A stretch of 22,724 nucleotides of DNA from RYN-433 sp036558265 (GTDB lineage: Bacteria; Planctomycetota; Phycisphaerae; Tepidisphaerales; Tepidisphaeraceae). The position numbers were made by a program, and so were the translations under genes. The notes under the pieces are model-generated. The model had not been told where the DNA came from. It made no database searches and was given only the letters and a program-made list of their open reading frames with translations. The stretch is taken from NCBI GenBank assembly GCA_036558265.1, contig DATBFY010000025.1:1-22724 (forward strand), written 5' to 3'. Positions 15,285 to 21,710 of this stretch are shown here, in pieces (position 1 is the first letter of the stretch; every line of letters begins with the position of its first letter).

Positions 15285-15931
15285 CGTCCCTCCGACGCCT
15301 TCCGCGCCGCTGCGACCGCGCTTGTGAATCGTTGCGCCAACGCTGTCAGCGCCGGCCAATCGCGTTGTGCGATCACCTGTTTGGAGACCAGCGTCGCCCC
15401 CGCCGCCACCATCGGGCAACCCACCTCGAAATACCGGTGCACGTTGTCCGGCGTCACGCCGCCCGTCGGCACGAGCTTCAGTTGCGGCATTACCCGGAGC
15501 ACGGCCGCAATGTGTTCCAGGCCGAACCGATTGGCTGGAAACACTTTAATGAAATCCGCCCCCGCGCGCTGGCCGGCGAGCATCTCCGTCGGGCTCGTAC
15601 ACCCCGGCGACACGGGCAATCCCTGCCCCTTGCAGAACGCGACCGTGTCCAGTTGCAGCGTCGGCGTGATGATGAACTGCGCCCCCGCGTGGCTGGCCGC
15701 AACCGCATCGTCCACTTGCAGGATCGTTCCCGCACCGCAGATCATCTCCGGCATTTTGTCGCGGATCTGCTCGATCGACTTGAGCGCGCCCGGCGTGTTG
15801 AGCGTCACCTCCATCGCCCGCACGCCCCCCTCCCACAGGGCCCGCGCGGCGTCGATCAGGTGATCCGACGAATCGGCGCGGATGATCGCGATCAGCCCCG
15901 CTTCAATCAGATGGTCGGCGGTCACTCGCAC
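15281..15931 (-). CDS. eda: KDPG aldolase (2-dehydro-3-deoxy-phosphogluconate / 4-hydroxy-2-oxoglutarate aldolase)
   Basis: A 216-residue class I aldolase of the KDPG/KHG family with the usual TIM-barrel length. The start is GTG at 15931; no ATG lies before the conserved GLIAIIRAD. Marks are the catalytic Glu41 in EVTLNTPGA, CGAGT at about 65-69, SPGC at 108-111, the Schiff-base Lys129 in FIKVFPAN, and the phosphate loop PTGGV. The canonical TLRT of E. coli Eda reads TLNT here, as in some homologues acting on related substrates. It would cleave KDPG to pyruvate and glyceraldehyde 3-phosphate. It is the first gene of a two-gene operon, overlapping the kinase by 4 bp, and is divergent from the gspE-like gene across 79 bp. 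Confidence 0.9.
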   Translation of the reverse strand: MRVTADHLIEAGLIAIIRADSSDHLIDAARALWEGGVRAMEVTLNTPGALKSIEQIRDKMPEMICGAGTILQVDDAVAASHAGAQFIITPTLQLDTVAFCKGQGLPVSPGCTSPTEMLAGQRAGADFIKVFPANRFGLEHIAAVLRVMPQLKLVPTGGVTPDNVHRYFEVGCPMVAAGATLVSKQVIAQRDWPALTALAQRFTSAVAAARKASEGR

Positions 15932-15939
15932 GCCTGGGG

Positions 15940-15945
15940 AGTCTA
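15940..15945 (-). promoter_or_regulatory. candidate -10 box (TAGACT) for the aldolase-kinase operon
   Basis: On the - strand GGGTTAGACT is followed by 8 nt and the GTG at 15931, with no ribosome site. It shares GGTTAGA with the boxes at 15998 and 17089 on the other strand. Confidence 0.4.
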
Positions 15946-15997
15946 ACCCCCGCCACCGGCCGGCCGCAATTCGATCATCCGCGATCCGTCTGGTGGT

Positions 15998-16003
15998 TAG
16001 AAT
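15998..16003 (+). promoter_or_regulatory. candidate -10 box (TAGAAT) for the gspE-like gene
   Basis: TAGAAT lies 7 nt before the ATG at 16011, within GGTGGTTAGAATG (15992-16004). That 13 bp string recurs exactly at 17083-17095. There is no clear -35 and no ribosome site, consistent with a leaderless transcript. Confidence 0.42.
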
Positions 16004-16010
16004 GCCCCAG

Positions 16011-17075
16011 ATGACTGATGCCCGGACGATGGTGGACGAACTGCTCGACCAGGCCCACCGCCGCGGGGCGTCAGATGTTCACCTCGACCCCACCGCTGCC
16101 GGGTATGACGTGAAGCTGCGCATCGACGGCGTGCTCGAGACCGTCGCCCGGCACGATCACGCCCTGGGTCGCAGCATGGTGACCCGACTGATGGTACTTG
16201 GCCAGCTCTTAACCTATCGTCTCGACATTCCGCAGGAGGGTCGCCTGCGGGTCGTCCTGGCCTCGGCTGACCTCGAGTTGCGCCTGGCCGTCATTCCCAC
16301 GACCCACGGCCTGCGCGCGGCGGTTCGAATGCCCGCGGAAATGTCCACTCCCGGCCGACTGACCGATCTGGGATTATCCGGGCCGGCCCTGAAGGGGCTT
16401 GAAGCATTCGCGGCGTCCGATTCGGGCATGCTGATCGTGACCGGGCCGGCCGGCAGCGGAAAGACCACCACTCTTTACGCCCTCCTGCGGCACATCGTCG
16501 AAACCTCGCCGGGCATCAGCGTGGTCGCGCTGGAAGACCCCGTTGAGCGCGACCTCCCGGGCGTCACACAGATCGAAGTCTCCCCCTTTGGCGAACTGAC
16601 CTACGAGAAAGCCCTCCGCAGCATCCTGCGCCAAGACCCGCAAGTATTGATGCTGGGCGAGATCCGCGACCCCGCCGTGGCGTCCCTGGCCGTGCAGGCG
16701 GCCCTCTCCGGCCACCGCCTGCTCTGCACCCTTCACGCAGGCACACCGGCCTCGGCCATCGCCCGGCTTGTCGAGATGGGCGTCGAGCCCTACCAGATCA
16801 CCAGTTCCCTCTTCGGTGTAATCGCCCAGCGCTTGTTTCGTCGAAAAGTTGCGGATGGATACAAGGGCCGGATTCCGGCGGCCGAGTTCGCCGCGATCGA
16901 TGGCGACCTGCGCAAGGCGATCCTGTCGCGGGACGATGCGGGCCAGATCGCCCAGACCCTGCAAACTCGGCCGGGATACCAGACGTTGCGGCAGGCTGCG
17001 CAACAACTGGTGAAGGAAGGGCTTACCGACGACGCCGAGGTCCGCCGCATCCTGGGCGATTCCCCGGGCGGCTAA
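16011..17075 (+). CDS. GspE/PilB-family secretion ATPase, short form
   Basis: A 354-residue cytoplasmic ATPase that would power pseudopilus or pilus assembly. Starts at 16002, 16011 and 16029 are all in frame; 16011 is chosen from the box spacing. Residues about 8-110 are the N2-type domain (RRGASDVHLDP, LRIDGVLE). The Walker A is G145PAGSGKT152, the Asp box is LEDPVE (Glu175, Asp176), the Walker B is VLMLGEIRDP (Glu217) and the His box is TLHAG (His242). Two parts of a typical GspE of about 500 residues are missing: the N1 domain, and the tetracysteine zinc-ribbon insert, where QRLFRRK runs directly into YKGRIPAAEF (273-290). Downstream genes encode a sigma factor, two GspF-like proteins and pseudopilins. 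PilT-like retraction ATPases also lack the zinc ribbon, but the GspF/pseudopilin context favours assembly. Confidence 0.9.
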   Translation: MTDARTMVDELLDQAHRRGASDVHLDPTAAGYDVKLRIDGVLETVARHDHALGRSMVTRLMVLGQLLTYRLDIPQEGRLRVVLASADLELRLAVIPTTHGLRAAVRMPAEMSTPGRLTDLGLSGPALKGLEAFAASDSGMLIVTGPAGSGKTTTLYALLRHIVETSPGISVVALEDPVERDLPGVTQIEVSPFGELTYEKALRSILRQDPQVLMLGEIRDPAVASLAVQAALSGHRLLCTLHAGTPASAIARLVEMGVEPYQITSSLFGVIAQRLFRRKVADGYKGRIPAAEFAAIDGDLRKAILSRDDAGQIAQTLQTRPGYQTLRQAAQQLVKEGLTDDAEVRRILGDSPGG

Positions 17076-17082
17076 GCGGGCG

Positions 17083-17095
17083 GGTGGTTAGAATG
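17083..17095 (+). promoter_or_regulatory. candidate promoter box, 13 bp GGTGGTTAGAATG, before the sigma factor gene
   Basis: Identical to 15992-16004 and containing TAGAAT (17089-17094). Initiation about 7 nt downstream would give a roughly 40 nt leader to the ATG at 17141. The in-frame ATGs at 17093 and 17096 overlap or abut the box and would not be in such a transcript. Confidence 0.4.
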
Positions 17096-17140
17096 ATGTT
17101 GGCTGAAAGACCCTCGGTAGCTCTCCGTCATCAGGTTGAG

Positions 17141-18040
17141 ATGCCTCTGGAAACGACCACTTTTGCCGCCACCGACGCTGATCTCCTGCTCCTGGAACGA
17201 TTTCGGGAAGAAGGCGATCAGGAGGCATTCGCCGAGATCGTCCGGCGCTATGCGGCCGCGGTCTTCTCCACCTGCGTGCGCATCCTGGGCGACCGGGCCC
17301 GCGCGGACGACGTGTCGCAGGAGACGTTTTTCCGGCTCTCCCAGAAGCCCGAAGCGGTCAAGCAGTCACTGGGGGGATGGCTGCACACCGCCGCGACGCG
17401 TCTGGCGATCGATGCGGTGCGGAGCGAGGCGAGTCGCGCCCAGCGCGAGGCGAACTACGAGCGCAAGCCCCCCTCGGAGGCCATGAAGTGGGCGGACGTG
17501 TCGCCGCACGTCGATGAGGCGCTGGCGGCGTTGCCCGACGAGACCCGCATGCTGCTCGTCCGCCATTTCCTGCAAAACGTCAACCAATGCACGCTGGCGG
17601 GGGAGTTGCGTACCTCACCGGCGACGGTGTCGCGGAAGATCAAGGCCGGTGTGGAACTGCTGCGCAAGCAACTGAGCAGGAAGGGAATCTGCATTGCGGC
17701 GGCGATCCTGATCACGCTGATGCGGGACCACGGCGCCCAGGCTGCACCGGCGGAGCTGATGCGCGAGTTGGGCAAGATCACGATGCTCAGCGGCGGTAAG
17801 CCCGCGGGTGTGGCGCCCCCGTCAGCGACGACGTTCGCCTGCGGGTGGTGGTGGGTCGCGGCGATCGGGGTGCTGGCGGGCGTCTTCGCGGTGCTGTTCG
17901 TCGGACTGACCAACGTCCCGCGACCGGTGTTCGGCGCACCGTCGGTCGGCCAGCAGCAGCACGAGGAGCGGCGAGATGAGCCCGAGCGGTTCCGCCAGCA
18001 GCGGCTGCAAGCGTTCCGCCACGCGGGGATCGGGGGATGA
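17141..18040 (+). CDS. ECF sigma factor with C-terminal membrane extension
   Basis: A 299-residue sigma70-family protein. Region 2 spans about 24-100 (DQEAFAEIVRRYAAAVFSTC, DDVSQETFFRL, GGWLHTAATRLAIDAVR) and region 4 about 125-178 (LAALPDETRMLLVRHFLQ, then the helix-turn-helix TLAGELRTSPATVSRKIKAG). Ordinary ECF factors stop near residue 180-200. Here about 120 residues follow: a short hydrophobic stretch (182-194), an AAPAELM segment, a clear membrane helix (WWWVAAIGVLAGVFAVLFVGL, 236-256) and a Gln/Arg/Glu-rich tail. Such extensions occur in planctomycete ECF groups. The ATG at 17141 has a weak ribosome-like AGGTTGAG; the frame is open to a GTG at 17084. It sits between the secretion ATPase and the GspF genes, so it may control this cluster; its promoter targets are unknown. 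Confidence 0.87.
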   Translation: MPLETTTFAATDADLLLLERFREEGDQEAFAEIVRRYAAAVFSTCVRILGDRARADDVSQETFFRLSQKPEAVKQSLGGWLHTAATRLAIDAVRSEASRAQREANYERKPPSEAMKWADVSPHVDEALAALPDETRMLLVRHFLQNVNQCTLAGELRTSPATVSRKIKAGVELLRKQLSRKGICIAAAILITLMRDHGAQAAPAELMRELGKITMLSGGKPAGVAPPSATTFACGWWWVAAIGVLAGVFAVLFVGLTNVPRPVFGAPSVGQQQHEERRDEPERFRQQRLQAFRHAGIGG

Positions 18041-18081
18041 CGGATTTGTAGCAGCGTGTGTGTCGGATTCCCGGATCACAA

Positions 18082-18143
18082 CGTAGCACGGGCGCCTCGC
18101 CCGTGACGAAGGTTCAAGACACGGGCGGGGCGCCCGTGCTACG
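18082..18143. repeat. palindromic dispersed repeat, CGTAGCACGGGCGCC-ended, full copy (62 bp)
   Basis: The two ends form a perfect 15 bp inverted repeat (18082-18096 with 18129-18143). Each half also contains its own hairpin: CACGGGC/GCCCGTG on the left and CACGGGCG/CGCCCGTG on the right. A near-identical copy of the right half lies at 19394-19421. The element fills most of the 115 bp gap between the sigma factor and gspF-like genes, ending 12 nt before the next ATG. Confidence 0.8.
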
Positions 18144-18155
18144 AGTCATTTTGCC

Positions 18156-19373
18156 ATGTCTTCGATTCCGCTCTCATTTGCGTATCGGGCCCAGAGCGTG
18201 GACGGGCAGCCGCTGTCGGGGACGATCGACGCGGCGGACCCGGACCAGGCGCGGCAACAGCTCGAATCGCTTCGCCTGCGCGTGCTGGAGATCGAACCTG
18301 CCAAGGCGCGGGAGACGACGGGCGCGAAGCGGCTTGGCGGCGAGGATTTCCTCACGTTCAATCAGCAATTGGCGCACCTGACGTCGGCCGGCTTGCCGCT
18401 CGAGCACGGGCTTCGGCTGATCGCGCAGGACATGCGTCGCGGGCGGGTGGCGAGCACGATCCGGCAGATCGCCGGGGAGCTGGAGCGCGGCGAGCCGCTG
18501 GGGTCGGCGTTCGAGCGGCACGCGTCGCGTTTCCCACCGGCGTACGGGCGGTTGATCGACGCGGGCGTGCGCACGAACAACCTGTCGGGGATGCTGCTGA
18601 ACCTGGGGGAGCACCTGCGGACGCTTGGCCGGGTGCGGGCGGCGCTGTGGCGGGCGATGGCGTACCCGCTGGCGGTGTTCGTGGCGCTGTGCCTTGTGGT
18701 GGCGTTCCTGGGCGGATGGGTCTTCCCGCAGTTCGCGGACATCTACCGCATGTGGCACACCCAGCTTCCGTGGGCGACCCAGTTCCTGATCGACAACGGG
18801 CGGCTGATCGGCGTGATCGCGGCGTCGCTCGCGGTGGCCGTGGTGGCGCTGCTGCTCTTATACCGCATCCTGGCGACGATGGGCCTGCACCGGGGGCTGC
18901 AGGATGGGTTGGTGTTGCGCCTGCCGCTGGTGGGCCCGGTGGTGCAGCGGAGCCTGATCGCGCGCTGGTGCGACGCGGTGCGGATCGCGGTCACGGGCGG
19001 GATGGATCTGCCGGTGGCGATGCGGACGGCGGCGGACGCCGTCGGATCGAATCGCCTGGAGCGGGACACGCGGCACCTGATCGGACGGCTGGAGTCCGGG
19101 CAGGGGGTGGATTCGAACGAACGATTCTCAGTGATGCCGGCGACGGTGCCGGCGGCGATCGAGCTGTCGAGCCGGCACGGCGGACTGCCGCAGACGCTGG
19201 CGACGCTCGCGCAGATGTACCAGCAGCAGGCGCAGGCAAAGGTGGGGATGATCCCCGCGGTGCTGACGCCGCTGATGCTGGCGCTGCTGACGGGGATCAT
19301 CGGGTTCATCATCCTGGCGATGTTCCTGCCGTTCGTGCGATTGATCTCGGCGATCAGTGGGGGGAAGTGGTGA
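18156..19373 (+). CDS. GspF/PilC-family inner-membrane platform protein (first of two)
   Basis: A 405-residue polytopic inner-membrane protein that would link the GspE-type ATPase to pseudopilin assembly. It begins like a GspF protein (LSFAYRAQSVDGQPLSGTIDA, then a DPDQARQQLESL helix). It carries two repeats of the T2SS F domain, each starting with an LTSAGLPLEHGL- or VTGGMDLPVAM-type helix (about 75 and 280). Membrane segments are at about 168-190 (LAVFVALCLVVAFLGGWVF), 215-240 and 365-392 (LMLALLTGIIGFIILAMFL). The GMIPAVLTPLMLALLTGIIG ending is typical. The ATG start follows the palindromic repeat directly and has no strong ribosome site. Length matches the family. It is followed 8 bp later by a second, divergent GspF-like gene. 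Confidence 0.9.
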   Translation: MSSIPLSFAYRAQSVDGQPLSGTIDAADPDQARQQLESLRLRVLEIEPAKARETTGAKRLGGEDFLTFNQQLAHLTSAGLPLEHGLRLIAQDMRRGRVASTIRQIAGELERGEPLGSAFERHASRFPPAYGRLIDAGVRTNNLSGMLLNLGEHLRTLGRVRAALWRAMAYPLAVFVALCLVVAFLGGWVFPQFADIYRMWHTQLPWATQFLIDNGRLIGVIAASLAVAVVALLLLYRILATMGLHRGLQDGLVLRLPLVGPVVQRSLIARWCDAVRIAVTGGMDLPVAMRTAADAVGSNRLERDTRHLIGRLESGQGVDSNERFSVMPATVPAAIELSSRHGGLPQTLATLAQMYQQQAQAKVGMIPAVLTPLMLALLTGIIGFIILAMFLPFVRLISAISGGKW

Positions 19374-19381
19374 GCGAGTGA

Positions 19382-20770
19382 ATGAAGGAAGGTGAAGACA
19401 CGGGCGGGACGCCCGTGCCACCTGATCTTGTGAGCCGCGAGGTTCCACAACTGGAGTATGCGGCCCGCGGGCGGTTGAACCGGCCGGTGGGTGCGCCCAT
19501 CGACCGTCCGGGGTGGATGATCGTTATGACCGGTTTTCTTCGATTTGTCGGCTGGCGTCTGTTGACGGCGATCGCGCTGGGCTTGTTGATCGCGGCGCTG
19601 TGGTTCGGCGTCTCGCCGGTGGTTGGGGTGTTCGTCGGGGTGGCGGCGTTCGTGGTGCTGCCGGCGATGTCGGGGATGCGGATGCAGGTTCGGCGGCGGC
19701 GGGCGACGGTGATCCTCTCCTACCTGGAACAGGCCGCGCGACTCAACCTGCCGCTGGCGCGGATGCTCGATGCGGCGCAGCGGTCGGAACCGCCAAAGAC
19801 GGCCAGGCGACTGCGGCGGCTGCGCGATCTGCTGGAAGACGGTGCCCCACTGGAGGTCGCATTGCCGGTGGCCGTGCCGGAGGTGAGCGGGCGCGACGTG
19901 TCGGTGCTGTCGGCGGCCGAGCGGTTGGGCCGCCTGCCGCAGGCGCTGGCGCGGGTCGTGGGGGACCGGCGGGACGATGCCGATACCGCGCCGATGCGCG
20001 AGCCGTTCGCACGCTGGTATCCGCTGCTGATGACGCTGGCGTTCGTGTTCATCGTGTCGCTGCTGATGGTTTTCGTGATGCCGAAATTCGAGGAGATCTT
20101 CCGGGATTTCGGTCTGCGGTTTCCCCCGGCGACGCGAATGCTGGTGGGAATCTCACGTGGCGCGATGGGGAGCGAGTTCGCGCCCATCGTGATCGCGCTG
20201 GTGCTCTGGAGCGCGCTGGGCGGGGCGTTTCGCGGCGTCTTCGGTGGCGACGGGGAAGGCGGGGCCGAGCCCAGGCGATGGGCGGTGATCGATCACATCG
20301 TATGGTGGTTGCCGCTCGTCCACGGGCTGCAGCGCGACCGCGGCCTTGGCGACGCCTGCCAGACGATCGCCGACGCGCTGCGGACCGGACGCTCGCTGCC
20401 GCGGGCGGCGGACGAGGCGACGCGACTGCGGATCAACGCGGTGCTGCGCGGGCGCCTGGGCCGATGGCGGGAGGGGATGGAGGCCGGCGAGCGCGCGGAT
20501 GATGCCGCCCGCGCCGCCGGATTGCCCGGATTGTTCTGCGGGATGATCGCGTCGGGCCGAGGGGGCGATCCGGCGCAGACGATGGAGTTCCTGGCGGCGT
20601 ACTACGGCGGACGGTTCAGCCGCTCGCGCGAGCTGCTGCGCGGGGCGGCGGTGCCGGTCATGGTGCTGGTGTTCGGCGCGGTCGTGCTGTTCCTGGCGGC
20701 GGGGATGTATACGCCGATCATCAGCATGATCGACACGCTCTCCGCCAAGGCGATGGAGGTCACGCGATGA
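19382..20770 (+). CDS. second GspF-like inner-membrane protein, divergent
   Basis: A 462-residue polytopic protein with T2SS F-type features: RRRRATVILSYLEQAARLNLPLARMLDAAQ (first cytoplasmic domain, visible in pieces), RLGRLPQALARVV, then FVFIVSLLMVFVMPKFEEIFRDFG, which is a hallmark of GspF membrane segments. Membrane helices lie near 50-90, 215-240, 268-285 and 420-450. The start is uncertain. From 19382 the first residues (EDTGGTPVPP) are translated palindromic repeat (19394-19421); GTG at 19430 or ATG at 19517, just before MTGFLRFVGW, may be the original starts. It could form a heteromeric platform with the preceding GspF or serve a second assembly process. Its stop overlaps the next start by 4 bp (ATGA). 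Confidence 0.82.
   Translation: MKEGEDTGGTPVPPDLVSREVPQLEYAARGRLNRPVGAPIDRPGWMIVMTGFLRFVGWRLLTAIALGLLIAALWFGVSPVVGVFVGVAAFVVLPAMSGMRMQVRRRRATVILSYLEQAARLNLPLARMLDAAQRSEPPKTARRLRRLRDLLEDGAPLEVALPVAVPEVSGRDVSVLSAAERLGRLPQALARVVGDRRDDADTAPMREPFARWYPLLMTLAFVFIVSLLMVFVMPKFEEIFRDFGLRFPPATRMLVGISRGAMGSEFAPIVIALVLWSALGGAFRGVFGGDGEGGAEPRRWAVIDHIVWWLPLVHGLQRDRGLGDACQTIADALRTGRSLPRAADEATRLRINAVLRGRLGRWREGMEAGERADDAARAAGLPGLFCGMIASGRGGDPAQTMEFLAAYYGGRFSRSRELLRGAAVPVMVLVFGAVVLFLAAGMYTPIISMIDTLSAKAMEVTR
19394..19421. repeat. half copy of the CGGGCG palindromic repeat
   Basis: A hairpin CACGGGCG-GGA-CGCCCGTG (19399-19417) with flanks matching the right half of the 18082-18143 element except at two positions. 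It lies 12 nt inside the longest frame of the second GspF-like gene. From memory, sequences translating as 'TGGTPVPP' or, on the other strand, 'HGRDARA' are common in PVC-group genomes. Confidence 0.7.
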
Positions 20771-21261
20771 GGCGCCTTGCTGAAACCCGTCCCAAATGCG
20801 AGCGACGTCATCCTGAGCGCAGCGAAGGATCTGGCGAGAGCTGGCGAAGGGCTCCGGTCTACCGATCGAGGCAGGATCCTTCGGAGTACCTCAGGATGAC
20901 GGTCCGGCGGAATGGTCGCGCCCGTCGACACGGTCTGTTCCTCATGGACACGATGACGGGGCTGGTCGTGGCGGGGATCCTGGGGGTGATCCTCGTGATC
21001 GCGATCACGCGCGCGGGACGGGCGCAGGATCGGCTCGAGGAGCAGGGGACGGCGGTGCGGATCTGCCAGCATGTGATGGACGCGCTGCACCAGGGGCGGC
21101 CGGCGCCGAGCACGTGGGGGGAGGCGAAGGTCACGGTGACGCCGGTTGCAGACCGAGGGGCTGCGGTCGTTGCGGGCCAGGCGTGGGTTGAGGTGGGGGT
21201 CAGCTATCGCGGGCGCACGGCGTCGCTGGTGGGGCTGGTGCCCCAGGGGGGTGGACGATGA
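20767..21261 (+). CDS. pseudopilin-like protein (GspI-like) with repeat-derived leader
   Basis: A 164-residue protein with one N-terminal membrane helix after a basic leader: RRHG56 then LFLMDTMTGLVVAGILGVILVIA, resembling a type IV prepilin cleavage site after Gly56 and an N-methylated helix. Position +5 is Asp61 where Glu is normal. The leader is far too long because residues 14-45 are encoded by a 96 bp palindromic repeat (20806-20901); without it the leader would be 24 residues. The start is the ATGA overlap with the preceding gene. The remaining region (about 80-164) is small, with GQAWVEVGVSYRGRTASLVGL. Size, position and helix suggest a minor pseudopilin of the GspI type; this subtype is a guess. 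Confidence 0.68.
   Translation: MRRLAETRPKCERRHPERSEGSGESWRRAPVYRSRQDPSEYLRMTVRRNGRARRHGLFLMDTMTGLVVAGILGVILVIAITRAGRAQDRLEEQGTAVRICQHVMDALHQGRPAPSTWGEAKVTVTPVADRGAAVVAGQAWVEVGVSYRGRTASLVGLVPQGGGR
20806..20901. repeat. palindromic dispersed repeat, CGTCATCCTGAG-ended, copy 2 (96 bp), in frame inside a gene
   Basis: The perfect 12 bp terminal inverted repeats (20806-20817, 20890-20901) are identical to those at 10375-10472. The inner pair is CGAAGGATC/GATCCTTCG. Its length is a multiple of three and it has no stop in the gene frame, so the pseudopilin gene reads through it, giving the peptide RHPERSEGS. Confidence 0.85.
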
Positions 21262-21710
21262 GCCAGTGCGAGCGATTCCCGCGCCATCGCGGGCTCATGC
21301 TGATCAACCTGCTGGTGACGCTCGGCCTGATGACGGCCTTCGTGATCGTGGCCGAGCGGGTGTTCCGGCTGTCGCTGCTGACGGCGTCGAAGACGGCCCT
21401 GCGGCAGGAAGAGTCGCTGCGCGTCGAACGGGCGATGGATGCCCTGCGGGCGGACGTGTGGAGCGCGACCGGCGTGCAGGTCGTGGACAAGTCGCGGCGG
21501 CTTCGGATCGCGCACGGCGATGCGGGCGCGGCGGTCGAATGGACCTCCAATGTCGAAACGGGGGACCTGGTGCGGGTCGCGGATAAGGATCGGCAGGAAT
21601 GGAAACGCATGGGCATCGCGTTCGAGCGGCAGGGGGGCCTGCTGAGCGTCTCGCGCGGCGGCGCTGAGGTTGCGCTGTTCCGGCAGGCGCCGACGGGAGG
21701 TGCGCGATGA
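21258..21710 (+). CDS. pseudopilin-like protein (GspJ-like)
   Basis: A 150-residue protein with a 12-residue basic leader ending in RHRG12, then LMLINLLVTLGLMTAFVIVAERVF, a single membrane helix resembling a prepilin N-terminus. Position +5 is Asn17 rather than Glu. The soluble part (about 40-150) contains RVERAMDALRADVWSATGV and ITRRL-like strands (KSRRLRIAH, AAVEWTSN, LLSVSRGG), as in GspJ-type minor pseudopilins where a helix is followed by a beta sheet. It overlaps both neighbours through ATGA junctions (21258-21261 and 21707-21710), which indicates translational coupling. The GspJ label comes from the VxRAMDxLRxDVW helix and gene order, not from a full-length match. Confidence 0.72.
   Translation: MSQCERFPRHRGLMLINLLVTLGLMTAFVIVAERVFRLSLLTASKTALRQEESLRVERAMDALRADVWSATGVQVVDKSRRLRIAHGDAGAAVEWTSNVETGDLVRVADKDRQEWKRMGIAFERQGGLLSVSRGGAEVALFRQAPTGGAR

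Noticed and set aside
16002..16010. ATG at 16002 as the gspE start
   Set aside because: It overlaps the TAGAAT box itself, so it would not be in a transcript started from that box; 16011 fits better, and 16029 remains possible.
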